From Duodenibacillus sp964509205 (GTDB taxonomy: Bacteria > Pseudomonadota > Gammaproteobacteria > Burkholderiales > Burkholderiaceae_F): a stretch of 15,917 nucleotides of DNA. Position numbers and translations under genes: made by a program. Shown one piece after another: positions 1-7,550 of the stretch (the first letter of the stretch is position 1; each line of letters begins with the position of its first letter). The notes beneath the pieces are model-generated. The model did no database searches. It was not told the DNA's origin and worked only from the letters and a program-made list of their open reading frames with translations. Location: assembly GCA_964509205.1 (NCBI GenBank), contig CAZDVW010000029.1, positions 1 through 15,917 on the forward strand. The letters run 5' to 3'.

Positions 1-109
1 ACAGCAACATGCTCCCTGTCCCCGGATCCAGATACGCTTGCGCTTCAAGGGGAGTAAAAAGACAGACAAGGGTGCCGAAAACAAGGAAAAAACGCTCGAA
101 CTTTTTCAT
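1..109 (-). CDS. Partial secreted or membrane protein with an N-terminal YLDPGTGS motif (5' part only)
   Basis: The first 36 codons of a gene running off the left edge. The ATG (107-109) overlaps the TGA of the upstream cytidylyltransferase-like gene as ATGA, a standard sign of translational coupling. The visible protein starts MKKFER, continues with a hydrophobic stretch at about residues 7-21, and reaches AQA at 23-25, so it reads as a signal peptide with cleavage after Ala25. The mature protein would begin YLDPGTGSMLL. I recall this YLDPGTGS start from small bacterial membrane proteins of unknown function, but I cannot assign a role. A purine-rich AAGGA lies about 12 nt before the ATG, further than usual, so reinitiation from the upstream gene is plausible. 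The overlap suggests the two products act together. That this is a real gene start is fairly sure; its function is unknown. Confidence 0.7.
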   Translation of the reverse strand, partial: MKKFERFFLVFGTLVCLFTPLEAQAYLDPGTGSMLL

Positions 110-594
110 TCAAGACGAAATTCCTTTTTCACGACTTCAATCAGATACAAGGCCAACTTATCTGATACTTTCTTGCTGTTTTCATCGAGATTCATCTCAA
201 TTAAACAATCAAGCACACGCTCTCTCAGCATGGAACTGCTGATTCCTTCTGTTCGCGGAAAAATTTTAAGTTTTTCTGCCGGAATGTGATTTGAATTATC
301 TGCACCGTGCACAAGATAGTCACAGTCGTTGGCTTCAAGGAACCCATTCGTAATCAACCACGGGCAGGAAACAACTTCCTTGACATCCCGCATTGCAAGC
401 AAAATTTCACGTCGCTCGTCAAACGACAACTCCGGGGTATATCCCTTCGTCTTCTTCACTTCTTCGTCGCTGGTCAGCGCAACAACGACATCTCCGATCT
501 GCGCTGCCTTGTGAAGCAACCTGACGTGGCCATGATGAATAAGGGTAGCCGACATATCCACCATAACGCGTGGCCGTTTCTTTTCGGAAGGCAT
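106..594 (-). CDS. Cytidylyltransferase-like nucleotidyltransferase (substrate unknown)
   Basis: A 162-residue single-domain protein of the HxGH nucleotidyltransferase superfamily. The nucleotide-binding H-x-G-H lies at residues 20-23, a D-E-R-R segment at 59-62, and the second signature RTEGISSS at 114-121. The RTxGIS(S/T) form is typical of CTP-using enzymes such as glycerol-3-phosphate or phosphocholine/ethanolamine cytidylyltransferases. The catalysed reaction would be CTP plus an alcohol phosphate giving a CDP-alcohol and pyrophosphate, in the cytoplasm. The substrate cannot be told from sequence alone, and an adenylyltransferase is possible. The start is supported by AAGGA 8 nt before the ATG. 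The gene follows the ABC-transporter ATPase after 87 nt and overlaps the next gene by 4 nt, so it probably belongs with that secreted or membrane protein rather than the transporter. The final 40 residues are helical and charged, without a recognisable extra domain. Confidence 0.8.
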   Translation of the reverse strand: MPSEKKRPRVMVDMSATLIHHGHVRLLHKAAQIGDVVVALTSDEEVKKTKGYTPELSFDERREILLAMRDVKEVVSCPWLITNGFLEANDCDYLVHGADNSNHIPAEKLKIFPRTEGISSSMLRERVLDCLIEMNLDENSKKVSDKLALYLIEVVKKEFRLE

Positions 595-645
595 AAGGAG
601 ATTCCTTGGATCAAGATAGTTATTCGAAGGCGTATTGTAAAAACG

Positions 646-668
646 TTTTCTTTTTTTAAGAAAGAAAA
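646..668 (-). terminator. AT-only hairpin after the transporter ATPase gene (weak terminator candidate)
   Basis: In the 87-nt gap between the ATPase stop and the cytidylyltransferase-like start, an 8-bp A/T-rich stem (TTTTCTTT with AAAGAAAA) encloses a 7-nt loop. On the minus strand it is followed by CG and five T. With no G-C clamp beyond one pair it would be a weak terminator. The same gap holds a TACAAT hexamer (634-639) that could be a -10 box for the next gene, but no good -35 box precedes it. Confidence 0.25.
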
Positions 669-681
669 GCCTTCTGCAATA

Positions 682-1446
682 CTAACCCCTGCTGTAGCGT
701 GACAAAAATGTCTGGGTCCTTGTTTCCTTCGGACAAGTAAAGATTTCCCGAGGCGACCCCTGCTCCACAATGACCCCGCCGTCCATAAACACAACATGGT
801 CCGAAACGTCTCTTGCGAAACTCATTTCGTGCGTAACGATAATCATCGTCGTATGCTTTTCCGCAAGAGACCGAATGACTCGCAACACCTCGCCGACAAG
901 CTCAGGATCTAAGGCAGACGTCGGCTCATCAAAACACAAAATGCTCGGCTCCATCGCAAGTGCTCTGGCAATCGCCACTCGTTGCTGTTGCCCGCCGGAA
1001 AGCTCATGCGGATAAAAATTCGCTCGAGTTTCTAGCCCAATCATTCGCAACAATTCCATCCCGTGTTCCTTGATGTCCTCTTCTTTTTCGTGCGTCTTAG
1101 AGGCATTTAAAAGACGGGCTAACGTCACATTCTCAAGCGCCGTGTATTGCGGAAACAGATTAAAGTTCTGAAATACCAAGCCGAAATGCCGGCGGCTGCG
1201 GCGCAATCCTTCTTCTGTAAACGTTTCAGCCACTGCCGCATCAAAGACGCGTTCTCCATTGACCATTACAACACCGCCCGTGGCAACCTCAAGGCTCACA
1301 AGGCAACGAAGGAGCGTTGTTTTTCCGCTCCCGGATGGCCCAATCAAAGAAAGCGTCTGCCCTGCCTCAAGAGAAAAAGAAATATCGCGCAACACCGAAG
1401 TATCGCCAAAACTCTTGCTTAAGTGAGAAACTTCAAGTATCGACAT
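682..1446 (-). CDS. Polar amino acid ABC transporter, ATP-binding protein
   Basis: A 254-residue ATPase that powers uptake of an amino acid across the inner membrane, on the cytoplasmic face. All nucleotide-binding elements are intact and in order: Walker A GPSGSGKTT at 36-44, Q-loop Gln93, ABC signature LSGGQQQR at 149-156, Walker B ILCFDEP at 169-175 with catalytic Glu174, D-loop SALD at 177-180, and switch His206. Length and sequence match the HisP/GlnQ group of polar amino acid transporters. It is the last gene of a binding protein - permease - ATPase set, starting 12 nt after the permease stop. A GGGG about 8 nt before the ATG is a modest ribosome site, fitting translation coupled to the permease. 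Only one permease gene is present, so the complex should be a permease homodimer with two copies of this subunit. The exact substrate is not predictable. Confidence 0.93.
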   Translation of the reverse strand: MSILEVSHLSKSFGDTSVLRDISFSLEAGQTLSLIGPSGSGKTTLLRCLVSLEVATGGVVMVNGERVFDAAVAETFTEEGLRRSRRHFGLVFQNFNLFPQYTALENVTLARLLNASKTHEKEEDIKEHGMELLRMIGLETRANFYPHELSGGQQQRVAIARALAMEPSILCFDEPTSALDPELVGEVLRVIRSLAEKHTTMIIVTHEMSFARDVSDHVVFMDGGVIVEQGSPREIFTCPKETRTQTFLSRYSRG

Positions 1447-1458
1447 GTCTTTGCCCCG

Positions 1459-2130
1459 TCAACGGAAATAGTTGAGTTTTTTCTCCAGAGCTGCAAAGCC
1501 GATTGTGAGAATCCCAACAAAAGCCAGATAGTAAACGCCGGTGAAGAAAAGCGGCCAAATCAATCCTGAATAACCGTGAGAGCCCTTTAAGAAAGCAAAG
1601 CCGGCCCAAATCAACTCTTGCATCGAAATGATGCGAGCTAAAGAAGTGTCTTTGACAAGGGTAATGATTTCATTGCTCATCGGCGGAATGATGCGCTTAA
1701 TCATTTGTAAAAGCGTGATCTTAAAAAAGATCTGTCGCTTTGTAAGCCCTAAAACTAGCCCTGCCTCCCGTTGTCCCACAGGAACGCTCTGAATGCCGCC
1801 TCGATAAATTTCCGAGAAATAGCAAGCGTAGTTGATGATAAATGCCACGGAAGCCGCAACAAAACGGCCGGAATCACCGCGCGGCCAAACGCTCATGCCG
1901 TCGAAGAAATAGCCGGGAATATAGAAGATGATGATGATCTGAAGCATAAGCGGCGTGCCACGGATCACCCACACCAACGTGCGAGAAAGGTAACGAATCG
2001 GCGCAGAGGAATTCATGCTGCCGAAGGCGATAACAAGCCCAAGCGGCAAAGCCCCTATGAGCGTGACAAAAAATAACTTGAGCGTCTGAAAGAAACCTTC
2101 GTTTAGCGCTCCTATAACTGTCCAAAACAC
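1459..2130 (-). CDS. Polar amino acid ABC transporter, permease protein
   Basis: A 223-residue inner-membrane permease of the HisM/GlnP type. Hydrophobic segments are at about 14-36, 52-76, 90-110 and 187-213, with more around the EAA loop. The N-terminal RGTPLMLQ motif (57-64) is typical of the polar amino acid family. The EAA-type loop REAGLVLGL (121-129) is the coupling helix contacting the ATPase. The start is GTG: the in-frame TAA lies only seven codons upstream and no ATG lies between them. The next in-frame ATG is residue 39, inside the region the family conserves. The ribosome site is poor (GAGAA close to the GTG), which together with the spacer hairpin upstream would keep permease levels below those of the binding protein. 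It is co-directional with the binding protein and the ATPase. Confidence 0.92.
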   Translation of the reverse strand: MFWTVIGALNEGFFQTLKLFFVTLIGALPLGLVIAFGSMNSSAPIRYLSRTLVWVIRGTPLMLQIIIIFYIPGYFFDGMSVWPRGDSGRFVAASVAFIINYACYFSEIYRGGIQSVPVGQREAGLVLGLTKRQIFFKITLLQMIKRIIPPMSNEIITLVKDTSLARIISMQELIWAGFAFLKGSHGYSGLIWPLFFTGVYYLAFVGILTIGFAALEKKLNYFR

Positions 2131-2178
2131 AACGTTCTCACACTGTGGTTAAAAACCGCAGAAAAAATTACAGGAAAT

Positions 2179-2210
2179 CCGGCTCTCGCAATCCCTCTTG
2201 AGAGAGCCGG
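2179..2210 (-). other. Spacer hairpin between binding-protein and permease genes
   Basis: A perfect 9-bp stem (CCGGCTCTC with GAGAGCCGG, 14-nt loop) starts 13 nt after the binding-protein stop codon. On the transcribed strand the first T run (six T) comes only about 11 nt later, so it is an imperfect terminator. Hairpins in this position in binding-protein transporter operons are known to stabilise the upstream mRNA or to attenuate read-through, giving an excess of binding protein. That role here is inferred. Confidence 0.5.
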
Positions 2211-2223
2211 GAAAAACCGCATT

Positions 2224-3006
2224 TTACTTCTGCTGGATCAAAGCTTCCTGCACACCGTATTTTTTTGCGAGTTTCAGCAGAGAACCATCCTGATACATTT
2301 TCTGGAACATTGCATTCAACGCAGGAACCAAATCGGATCCCTTGCGGCAACCGACTCCGTATTCTTCTTTATTCAGTTTAATCGTCGGCACAAGCTTCTG
2401 ATAGTTTGTGCCGGGACCGACCATCGCCGCAGCCATCAAAGAATCCATAATTGCCGCATCCTGAGCCCCGGAACTGACTTCCAACAAGGCTGTAGCCTGA
2501 TCGGCCACTTCCGTTACCTTAAAACCGTTTTCCTTTGCAACCTTGGCTCCGGCAGATCCGCTTTCAACTGCAAAAGAAAGCTCCTTGAGTTGTTTGACCG
2601 TTTTGTATTTTTTTGCAAGCGATGCCGGCAAAACAACAACCTGAGCATTGTTCAGGTAGGCGTTGGAAGTACTCATCGCACTCTTAACTTCATCGGTAAG
2701 AGTCATACCATTCCAGACCATATCGATATTTTTGCTATTCAGCTCGAGAACCTTATTGTCCCAATCAATAATCTGAATTTCACACTTCACGCCAAGGGAT
2801 TTAGCAAAGACTTGGGCAAGATCCGCATCAAAGCCGATCCATTGACCATTTGAGTCCTTGTAATCCATCGGAGCAAATTCCGTGACACCCACAGTAAGCA
2901 CTCCCTTTTGTTTGACGTAATCCGAGTCATTTGACGAAGCTGCCGAGCTTGTAAACGCCATCAGCAAAGCTGTTGCTGCGGCGAAAAATTTTGTCTTAAG
3001 CGACAT
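2224..3006 (-). CDS. Amino acid ABC transporter, periplasmic substrate-binding protein
   Basis: A 260-residue secreted binding protein of the bacterial extracellular solute-binding family 3. A Sec signal peptide is visible (Lys4/Lys6, hydrophobic 7-18, probable cleavage after Ala23); there is no lipobox cysteine, so it should be soluble in the periplasm. The mature protein has the family segments VGVTEFAPMDYK (39-50), GFDADLA (58-64), WNGMTLTDE (98-106), ESGSAGA (148-154) and AAIMDS (184-189). Asp188 matches the conserved aspartate that holds the ligand amino group. The arginine normally following TDE/TEK, which binds the ligand carboxylate (as in GlnH and HisJ), is Val107 here. Ligand prediction is therefore unsafe; a polar amino acid or a related compound is likely. 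The start is supported by AAGGAG 6 nt before the ATG. It is the first gene of the transporter unit, just after the rpoC terminator. Confidence 0.92.
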   Translation of the reverse strand: MSLKTKFFAAATALLMAFTSSAASSNDSDYVKQKGVLTVGVTEFAPMDYKDSNGQWIGFDADLAQVFAKSLGVKCEIQIIDWDNKVLELNSKNIDMVWNGMTLTDEVKSAMSTSNAYLNNAQVVVLPASLAKKYKTVKQLKELSFAVESGSAGAKVAKENGFKVTEVADQATALLEVSSGAQDAAIMDSLMAAAMVGPGTNYQKLVPTIKLNKEEYGVGCRKGSDLVPALNAMFQKMYQDGSLLKLAKKYGVQEALIQQK

Positions 3007-3042
3007 GTTTATCTCCTTGAAATCCCTGAAGGAATGAATTTA

Positions 3043-3063
3043 GATCGTTCCATCTTACCGATC
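3043..3063 (-). promoter_or_regulatory. Possible operator dyad upstream of the transporter operon
   Basis: In the gap between the rpoC terminator and the binding-protein gene lies an inverted repeat GATCG-N11-CGATC. It surrounds a TAAGAT hexamer and is followed at once by TAAATT, either of which could be a -10 box. No convincing -35 box is present. The transporter needs its own promoter here because the strong terminator precedes it, so a regulator site is plausible but unproven. Confidence 0.25.
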
Positions 3064-3079
3064 TCTCTGCATTTCTCCT

Positions 3080-3109
3080 AAAAAAAAGCGACCTTTCGGT
3101 CGCTTTTTT
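3080..3109 (-). terminator. Intrinsic terminator of the rpoBC operon
   Basis: A perfect 6-bp GC-rich stem GCGACC/GGTCGC with a GAAA tetraloop on the transcribed strand is preceded by six A and followed by eight T. It begins about 17 nt after the rpoC stop. The near-symmetrical A and T tracts mean it could also work for transcripts from the left, though no convergent gene is seen. Confidence 0.92.
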
Positions 3110-3126
3110 GTCGTTAGGACAGTGCG

Positions 3127-6100
3127 CTACTTAGAACCGCTTACGTTTTCCGTGTCCGGGGTTGAGGAATTCGGTTCCTCCCCCTGCTCACGTGTTGCAA
3201 ACAGTTCCTCGGCTGCACGACGAGCCGCAGAAAGTCCTGTTGACCTTCCTGTTGCTGCGCCGGAAATATCCTCGGCGATATCGCGTGCAATCTTTTCTGC
3301 ATCCTCGCCCTTCGGTTCATTTCCTCCAAAGGCTTCCTCCGCCACACGCCGCGCTTCTGAGGCCTCTGACAGCATCCGGCTTTCCAAAGACTCTTTCGCT
3401 TTGTAAGCTCTGCGGTAAGCCAGCCCTGTTCCTGCTGGGATCAAACGGCCAACGATAACGTTCTCCTTTAATCCGCGCAGGTTGTCACGCTTGCCCATAA
3501 TGGCAGCTTCCGTCAAGACACGAGTCGTCTCTTGGAACGATGCAGCCGAAATGAACGAATCCGTTGACAGAGATGCCTTCGTGATGCCGAGCAAGACGTT
3601 TTCGAACTTGGCCGGCGTTTTCCCTTCAGCAATGACGCGGTCATTCTCATTCAACATGTCACTGCGTTCGACTTGCTCACCCTGAATGAACTTTGTGTCA
3701 CCAGGGTCAACGATTTGAACTCGACGCAACATCTGACGAACAATAACCTCAATGTGCTTGTCATTGATCTTCACGCCCTGCAAACGGTAGACGTCCTGAA
3801 CCTCATCAACGATATAACGAGCCAGTTCCTCAATTCCGAGCAAGCGCAAGATATCTCGGGGATCCGTTGCTCCCTCCACAATTTCCTCACCGCGCTGAAC
3901 AACTTGTCCGTCGTGAACGAGGATTTGCTTGTCCTTGCCGATCAGGAATTCATGCTCAACGCCGTCATGATCCGTAATAATCAGGCGTTGCTTGCCCTTT
4001 GTTTCCTTGCCGAAGGTCACGGTGCCGGTTTCTTCTGCCAGCATTCCGGCGTCCTTCGGACTGCGAGCCTCGAAGAGCTCAGCAACGCGCGGCAGACCGC
4101 CCGTAATGTCTCGGGTCTTCTGCGTTTCACGCGGAATACGCGCAAGAACCTCACCTTGATGAATCTCTTGTCCGTCCTGAACACCGACGAGAGCTCCAAC
4201 CGGCAACTGGATTGTCACAGCATGGTTAGTTCCAGGAATCTTGACTTCATTGCCTTCAGCATCCATCAAATGAACGACAGGGCGAACGACGTTTGCCGGA
4301 GAGTTCTTCGAATTTCTGCCCGCTGCCTTGGCCGCCGTTGACGTCTTCGGATCAATCACAACCATTGTGCTCAATCCCGTCACTTCGTCAATCTGGTTCA
4401 TAACCGTGAGATTTTCGACAACATTCTCGAATTTCACTGTGCCGGCGTACTCAGAAATAATCGGCAACGTCATCGGATCGAATGTCGCCAATTGCTCTCC
4501 AAGCTTAACCTCTTGATCCGGCTTAATCAGGAGCGTTGCGCCATACGGAACCTTATGGCGCTCACGTTCGCGACCGTTTTCCTTGTCCGAGATAATGAGT
4601 TCACCCGAACGAGAAATAACGATAAGTTCTTTCTTGCCGTTTTGAACATAGCGCATGGCCGCAGAGAAACTGACGACGCCGGAACTCTTAGCCTCAACAG
4701 AAGAGGCTACGGCTGCACGACTTGCCGCACCGCCGATGTGGAATGTACGCATCGTTAACTGCGTTCCGGGCTCACCAATGGACTGCGCCGCTATAACGCC
4801 AACTGCCTCACCCGCATTGACCAATGTTCCGCGGCCCAAATCGCGACCGTAGCATTTTGCGCACAATCCGTACCGCGTCTCACAAGTAAGCGGCGTACGA
4901 ACCTTAACCTTGTCAATTCCTTCTTTGTCGATCAGATCACAAATCTTCTCATCAAGCAAAACACCCGCTTCAACAAGGACTTCATGCTGGTTGTCGTAAA
5001 TCGGCTCAGCCGTGACGCGTCCGAGAATTCTGTCACGCAACGTTTGAATCACTTCGCCGCCCTCAACAAGGGGACGCATTTCAAAGCCATTCGTCGTTCC
5101 GCAATCGTCCTCGACAACCACTAAGTCCTGCGTCACATCAACAAGTCGACGTGTCAGATAACCAGAGTTTGCCGTCTTCAAAGCCGTATCCGCCAAACCT
5201 TTACGAGCACCGTGTGTTGACACGAAGTACTGCAAAACGTTCAGCCCTTCACGGAAGTTGGATGTAATCGGAGTTTCAATAATTGAACCATCGGGCTTGG
5301 CCATCAAACCGCGCATACCCGCGACCTGACGAATCTGGGCTGCCGAACCGCGAGCGCCAGAGTCGGCCATCATGTAGATTGAATTAAAGGATTCTTGCGA
5401 AACCTTTTTACCATGACGATCCGTAACAGGTTCGCTCGAAAGATCCTTCATCATGACCTTTCCAACTTCATCGGCTGTCCGACCCCAAATATCAATAACC
5501 TTGTTGTATCTCTCGCCAGCCGTCACAAGACCTGACGTGTATTGGTCTTCAATTTGCTTGACCTCTGTTTCGGCCGATTCAATCAACTCCGCTTTTTGCT
5601 TCGGAATCGACATATCGCCGATACAAATCGAGATACCTGCAAGCGTCGCAAGACGATAGCCGTTATTCTTCAACTGATCAGCAAAGATAACCGTCGCACG
5701 CAACCCGCACTGGCGGAAACATTTATTGATCAGTTTGGCAATTTCTTTCTTTTTCAACGTTCTGTTGAGTTCTGCGAAAGACATGCCGTGCGGCAGGATT
5801 TCACTTAAGAGCGCTCGGCCAGCCGTCGTTTCATAGCGCTTGAATACTTCCTTCTCCTCTCCGGTCTCCTGATTGACCACGAACTCACGAATACGAACCG
5901 TACAACGTGTTTGAAGGACAATCGTCTTGCTGTCGAGAGCACGCTGAACCTCATCGAGGTCGCAGAAGAACATTCCCTCGCCCGGAGCATTGATTCGCTC
6001 GCGCGTCGCATAGTAAAGGCCAAGCACCATGTCCTGACTCGGCACAATAGACGGATCTCCGTTTGCCGGGAACAACACATTGTTGCTCGCCAGCATCAAG

Positions 6101-7545
6101 CAACGAGCTTCCAATTGGGCTTCCAGAGAAAGCGGCACATGCACAGCCATTTGGTCACCGTCGAAGTCAGCGTTAAACGCTGCGCAAACCAACGGGTGCA
6201 ACTGAATAGCCTTTCCTTCAATCAACTTAGGCTCAAATGCCTGGATACCGAGACGGTGCAACGTCGGAGCTCGGTTGAGCATCACCGGATGTTCATAGAT
6301 GACTTCTTCCAGGATATCCCACACAACGGGTTCCTGATTGTCAACCATCTTCTTTGCACTCTTAATAGTGCTGGCCAAACCGCGTTTTTCCAGTTTGCTG
6401 AGAATAAAGGGCTTAAAGAGCTCCAAGGCCATCAATTTCGGCAAGCCGCACTGTTGCAGCTTCAACTCGGGCCCGACCGTAATCACAGAACGACCCGAAT
6501 AGTCAACACGCTTGCCCAAAAGGTTCTGACGGAAGCGCCCCGATTTGCCCTTGATCATATCGGCCAAAGACTTAAGCGGACGCTTTGACGGACCCGTCAT
6601 TGCTTTGCCACGGCGACCGTTGTCAAGCAGACTGTCAACAGCTTCCTGCAACATGCGCTTTTCGTTGCGAACAATGATTTCCGGAGCCTTTAGCTCCAGC
6701 AAGCGCTTCAAACGATTGTTACGGTTGATCACGCGCCGGTACAAATCATTCAAATCCGATGTAGCGAAACGTCCGCCGTCCAACGGAACAAGGGGACGAA
6801 GATCCGGTGGCAACACAGGCAACACATCCAAAATCATCCACTCGGGTTTGATTCCGGAGCGCTGGAAAGCCTCAAGAACCTTCAGACGTTTGGCAAACTT
6901 CTTAATTTTCGCTTCAGAATTTGTCGCCTTCAGTTCATCTCTTAACTTTTCAACTTCTGCATCGATATCGATCTTTGCCAACAACTCACGGATTGCCTCA
7001 GCACCCATCTTTGCCGTGAAATCGTTACCGTACTGCTCTGTTGCTTTGATAAAGTCGTCCTCGGTCAACAGCGTGCCGCGCTTAAAAGGCGTCATGCCGG
7101 GATCTACCACGCAATACGTTTCGAAATACAAGACTCGTTCAATATCCCGAAGCGGTATGTCAAGAACCATACCCATGCGCGAAGGCAGACTCTTTAAGAA
7201 CCAAATGTGCGCAACAGGACTTGCAAGCTCAATATGCCCCATGCGCTCGCGACGGACTTTGGAGAGAGTAACCTCAACACCGCACTTTTCGCAGATCACT
7301 CCGCGGTGCTTCAGACGCTTGTACTTGCCGCACAAACATTCGTAATCCTTAACCGGTCCGAAAATCTTGGCGCAAAACAGACCGTCGCGTTCTGGTTTAT
7401 ACGTACGATAGTTAATCGTTTCAGGCTTTTTTACTTCGCCATAAGACCACGACCGAATCTTTTCGGGAGAAGCAATGCCAATCTTAATTGCATCAAAGTT
7501 ATCGTCGGCTGTTGCCTGACGAAACATTTCACGAAGCATATTCAT
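3127..7545 (-). CDS. rpoC: DNA-directed RNA polymerase subunit beta'
   Basis: The beta' subunit, 1472 residues, carrying the catalytic centre of RNA polymerase. The N-terminal zinc ribbon has Cys70, Cys72, Cys85 and Cys88. The catalytic loop NADFDGDQ puts the three Mg-binding aspartates at 460, 462 and 464, the same numbers as in E. coli. The second zinc site is seen as DDCGTTNGF and CETRYGLCAKC. The trigger-loop region (AQSIGEPGTQLTMRTFHIGG) is intact. The protein is about 65 residues longer than E. coli beta' (1407), and nearly all the excess is a C-terminal tail after residue 1380. That tail is rich in Ala, Glu and Arg and contains two copies of an SxARRxAEExF motif (1396-1406 and 1439-1449). 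The gene starts 5 nt after the rpoB stop; its AAGGA lies inside the end of rpoB, so the two are tightly co-translated. Confidence 0.99.
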   Translation of the reverse strand: MNMLREMFRQATADDNFDAIKIGIASPEKIRSWSYGEVKKPETINYRTYKPERDGLFCAKIFGPVKDYECLCGKYKRLKHRGVICEKCGVEVTLSKVRRERMGHIELASPVAHIWFLKSLPSRMGMVLDIPLRDIERVLYFETYCVVDPGMTPFKRGTLLTEDDFIKATEQYGNDFTAKMGAEAIRELLAKIDIDAEVEKLRDELKATNSEAKIKKFAKRLKVLEAFQRSGIKPEWMILDVLPVLPPDLRPLVPLDGGRFATSDLNDLYRRVINRNNRLKRLLELKAPEIIVRNEKRMLQEAVDSLLDNGRRGKAMTGPSKRPLKSLADMIKGKSGRFRQNLLGKRVDYSGRSVITVGPELKLQQCGLPKLMALELFKPFILSKLEKRGLASTIKSAKKMVDNQEPVVWDILEEVIYEHPVMLNRAPTLHRLGIQAFEPKLIEGKAIQLHPLVCAAFNADFDGDQMAVHVPLSLEAQLEARCLMLASNNVLFPANGDPSIVPSQDMVLGLYYATRERINAPGEGMFFCDLDEVQRALDSKTIVLQTRCTVRIREFVVNQETGEEKEVFKRYETTAGRALLSEILPHGMSFAELNRTLKKKEIAKLINKCFRQCGLRATVIFADQLKNNGYRLATLAGISICIGDMSIPKQKAELIESAETEVKQIEDQYTSGLVTAGERYNKVIDIWGRTADEVGKVMMKDLSSEPVTDRHGKKVSQESFNSIYMMADSGARGSAAQIRQVAGMRGLMAKPDGSIIETPITSNFREGLNVLQYFVSTHGARKGLADTALKTANSGYLTRRLVDVTQDLVVVEDDCGTTNGFEMRPLVEGGEVIQTLRDRILGRVTAEPIYDNQHEVLVEAGVLLDEKICDLIDKEGIDKVKVRTPLTCETRYGLCAKCYGRDLGRGTLVNAGEAVGVIAAQSIGEPGTQLTMRTFHIGGAASRAAVASSVEAKSSGVVSFSAAMRYVQNGKKELIVISRSGELIISDKENGRERERHKVPYGATLLIKPDQEVKLGEQLATFDPMTLPIISEYAGTVKFENVVENLTVMNQIDEVTGLSTMVVIDPKTSTAAKAAGRNSKNSPANVVRPVVHLMDAEGNEVKIPGTNHAVTIQLPVGALVGVQDGQEIHQGEVLARIPRETQKTRDITGGLPRVAELFEARSPKDAGMLAEETGTVTFGKETKGKQRLIITDHDGVEHEFLIGKDKQILVHDGQVVQRGEEIVEGATDPRDILRLLGIEELARYIVDEVQDVYRLQGVKINDKHIEVIVRQMLRRVQIVDPGDTKFIQGEQVERSDMLNENDRVIAEGKTPAKFENVLLGITKASLSTDSFISAASFQETTRVLTEAAIMGKRDNLRGLKENVIVGRLIPAGTGLAYRRAYKAKESLESRMLSEASEARRVAEEAFGGNEPKGEDAEKIARDIAEDISGAATGRSTGLSAARRAAEELFATREQGEEPNSSTPDTENVSGSK

Positions 7546-7550
7546 CTGTT

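Noticed and set aside
5911..7345. Long plus-strand ORFs opposite rpoC (5911-6588, 6545-7345, also 3673-4341)
   Set aside because: They lie wholly antisense to highly conserved rpoC, have no ribosome sites or family motifs, and read like reversed codon bias of the real gene.
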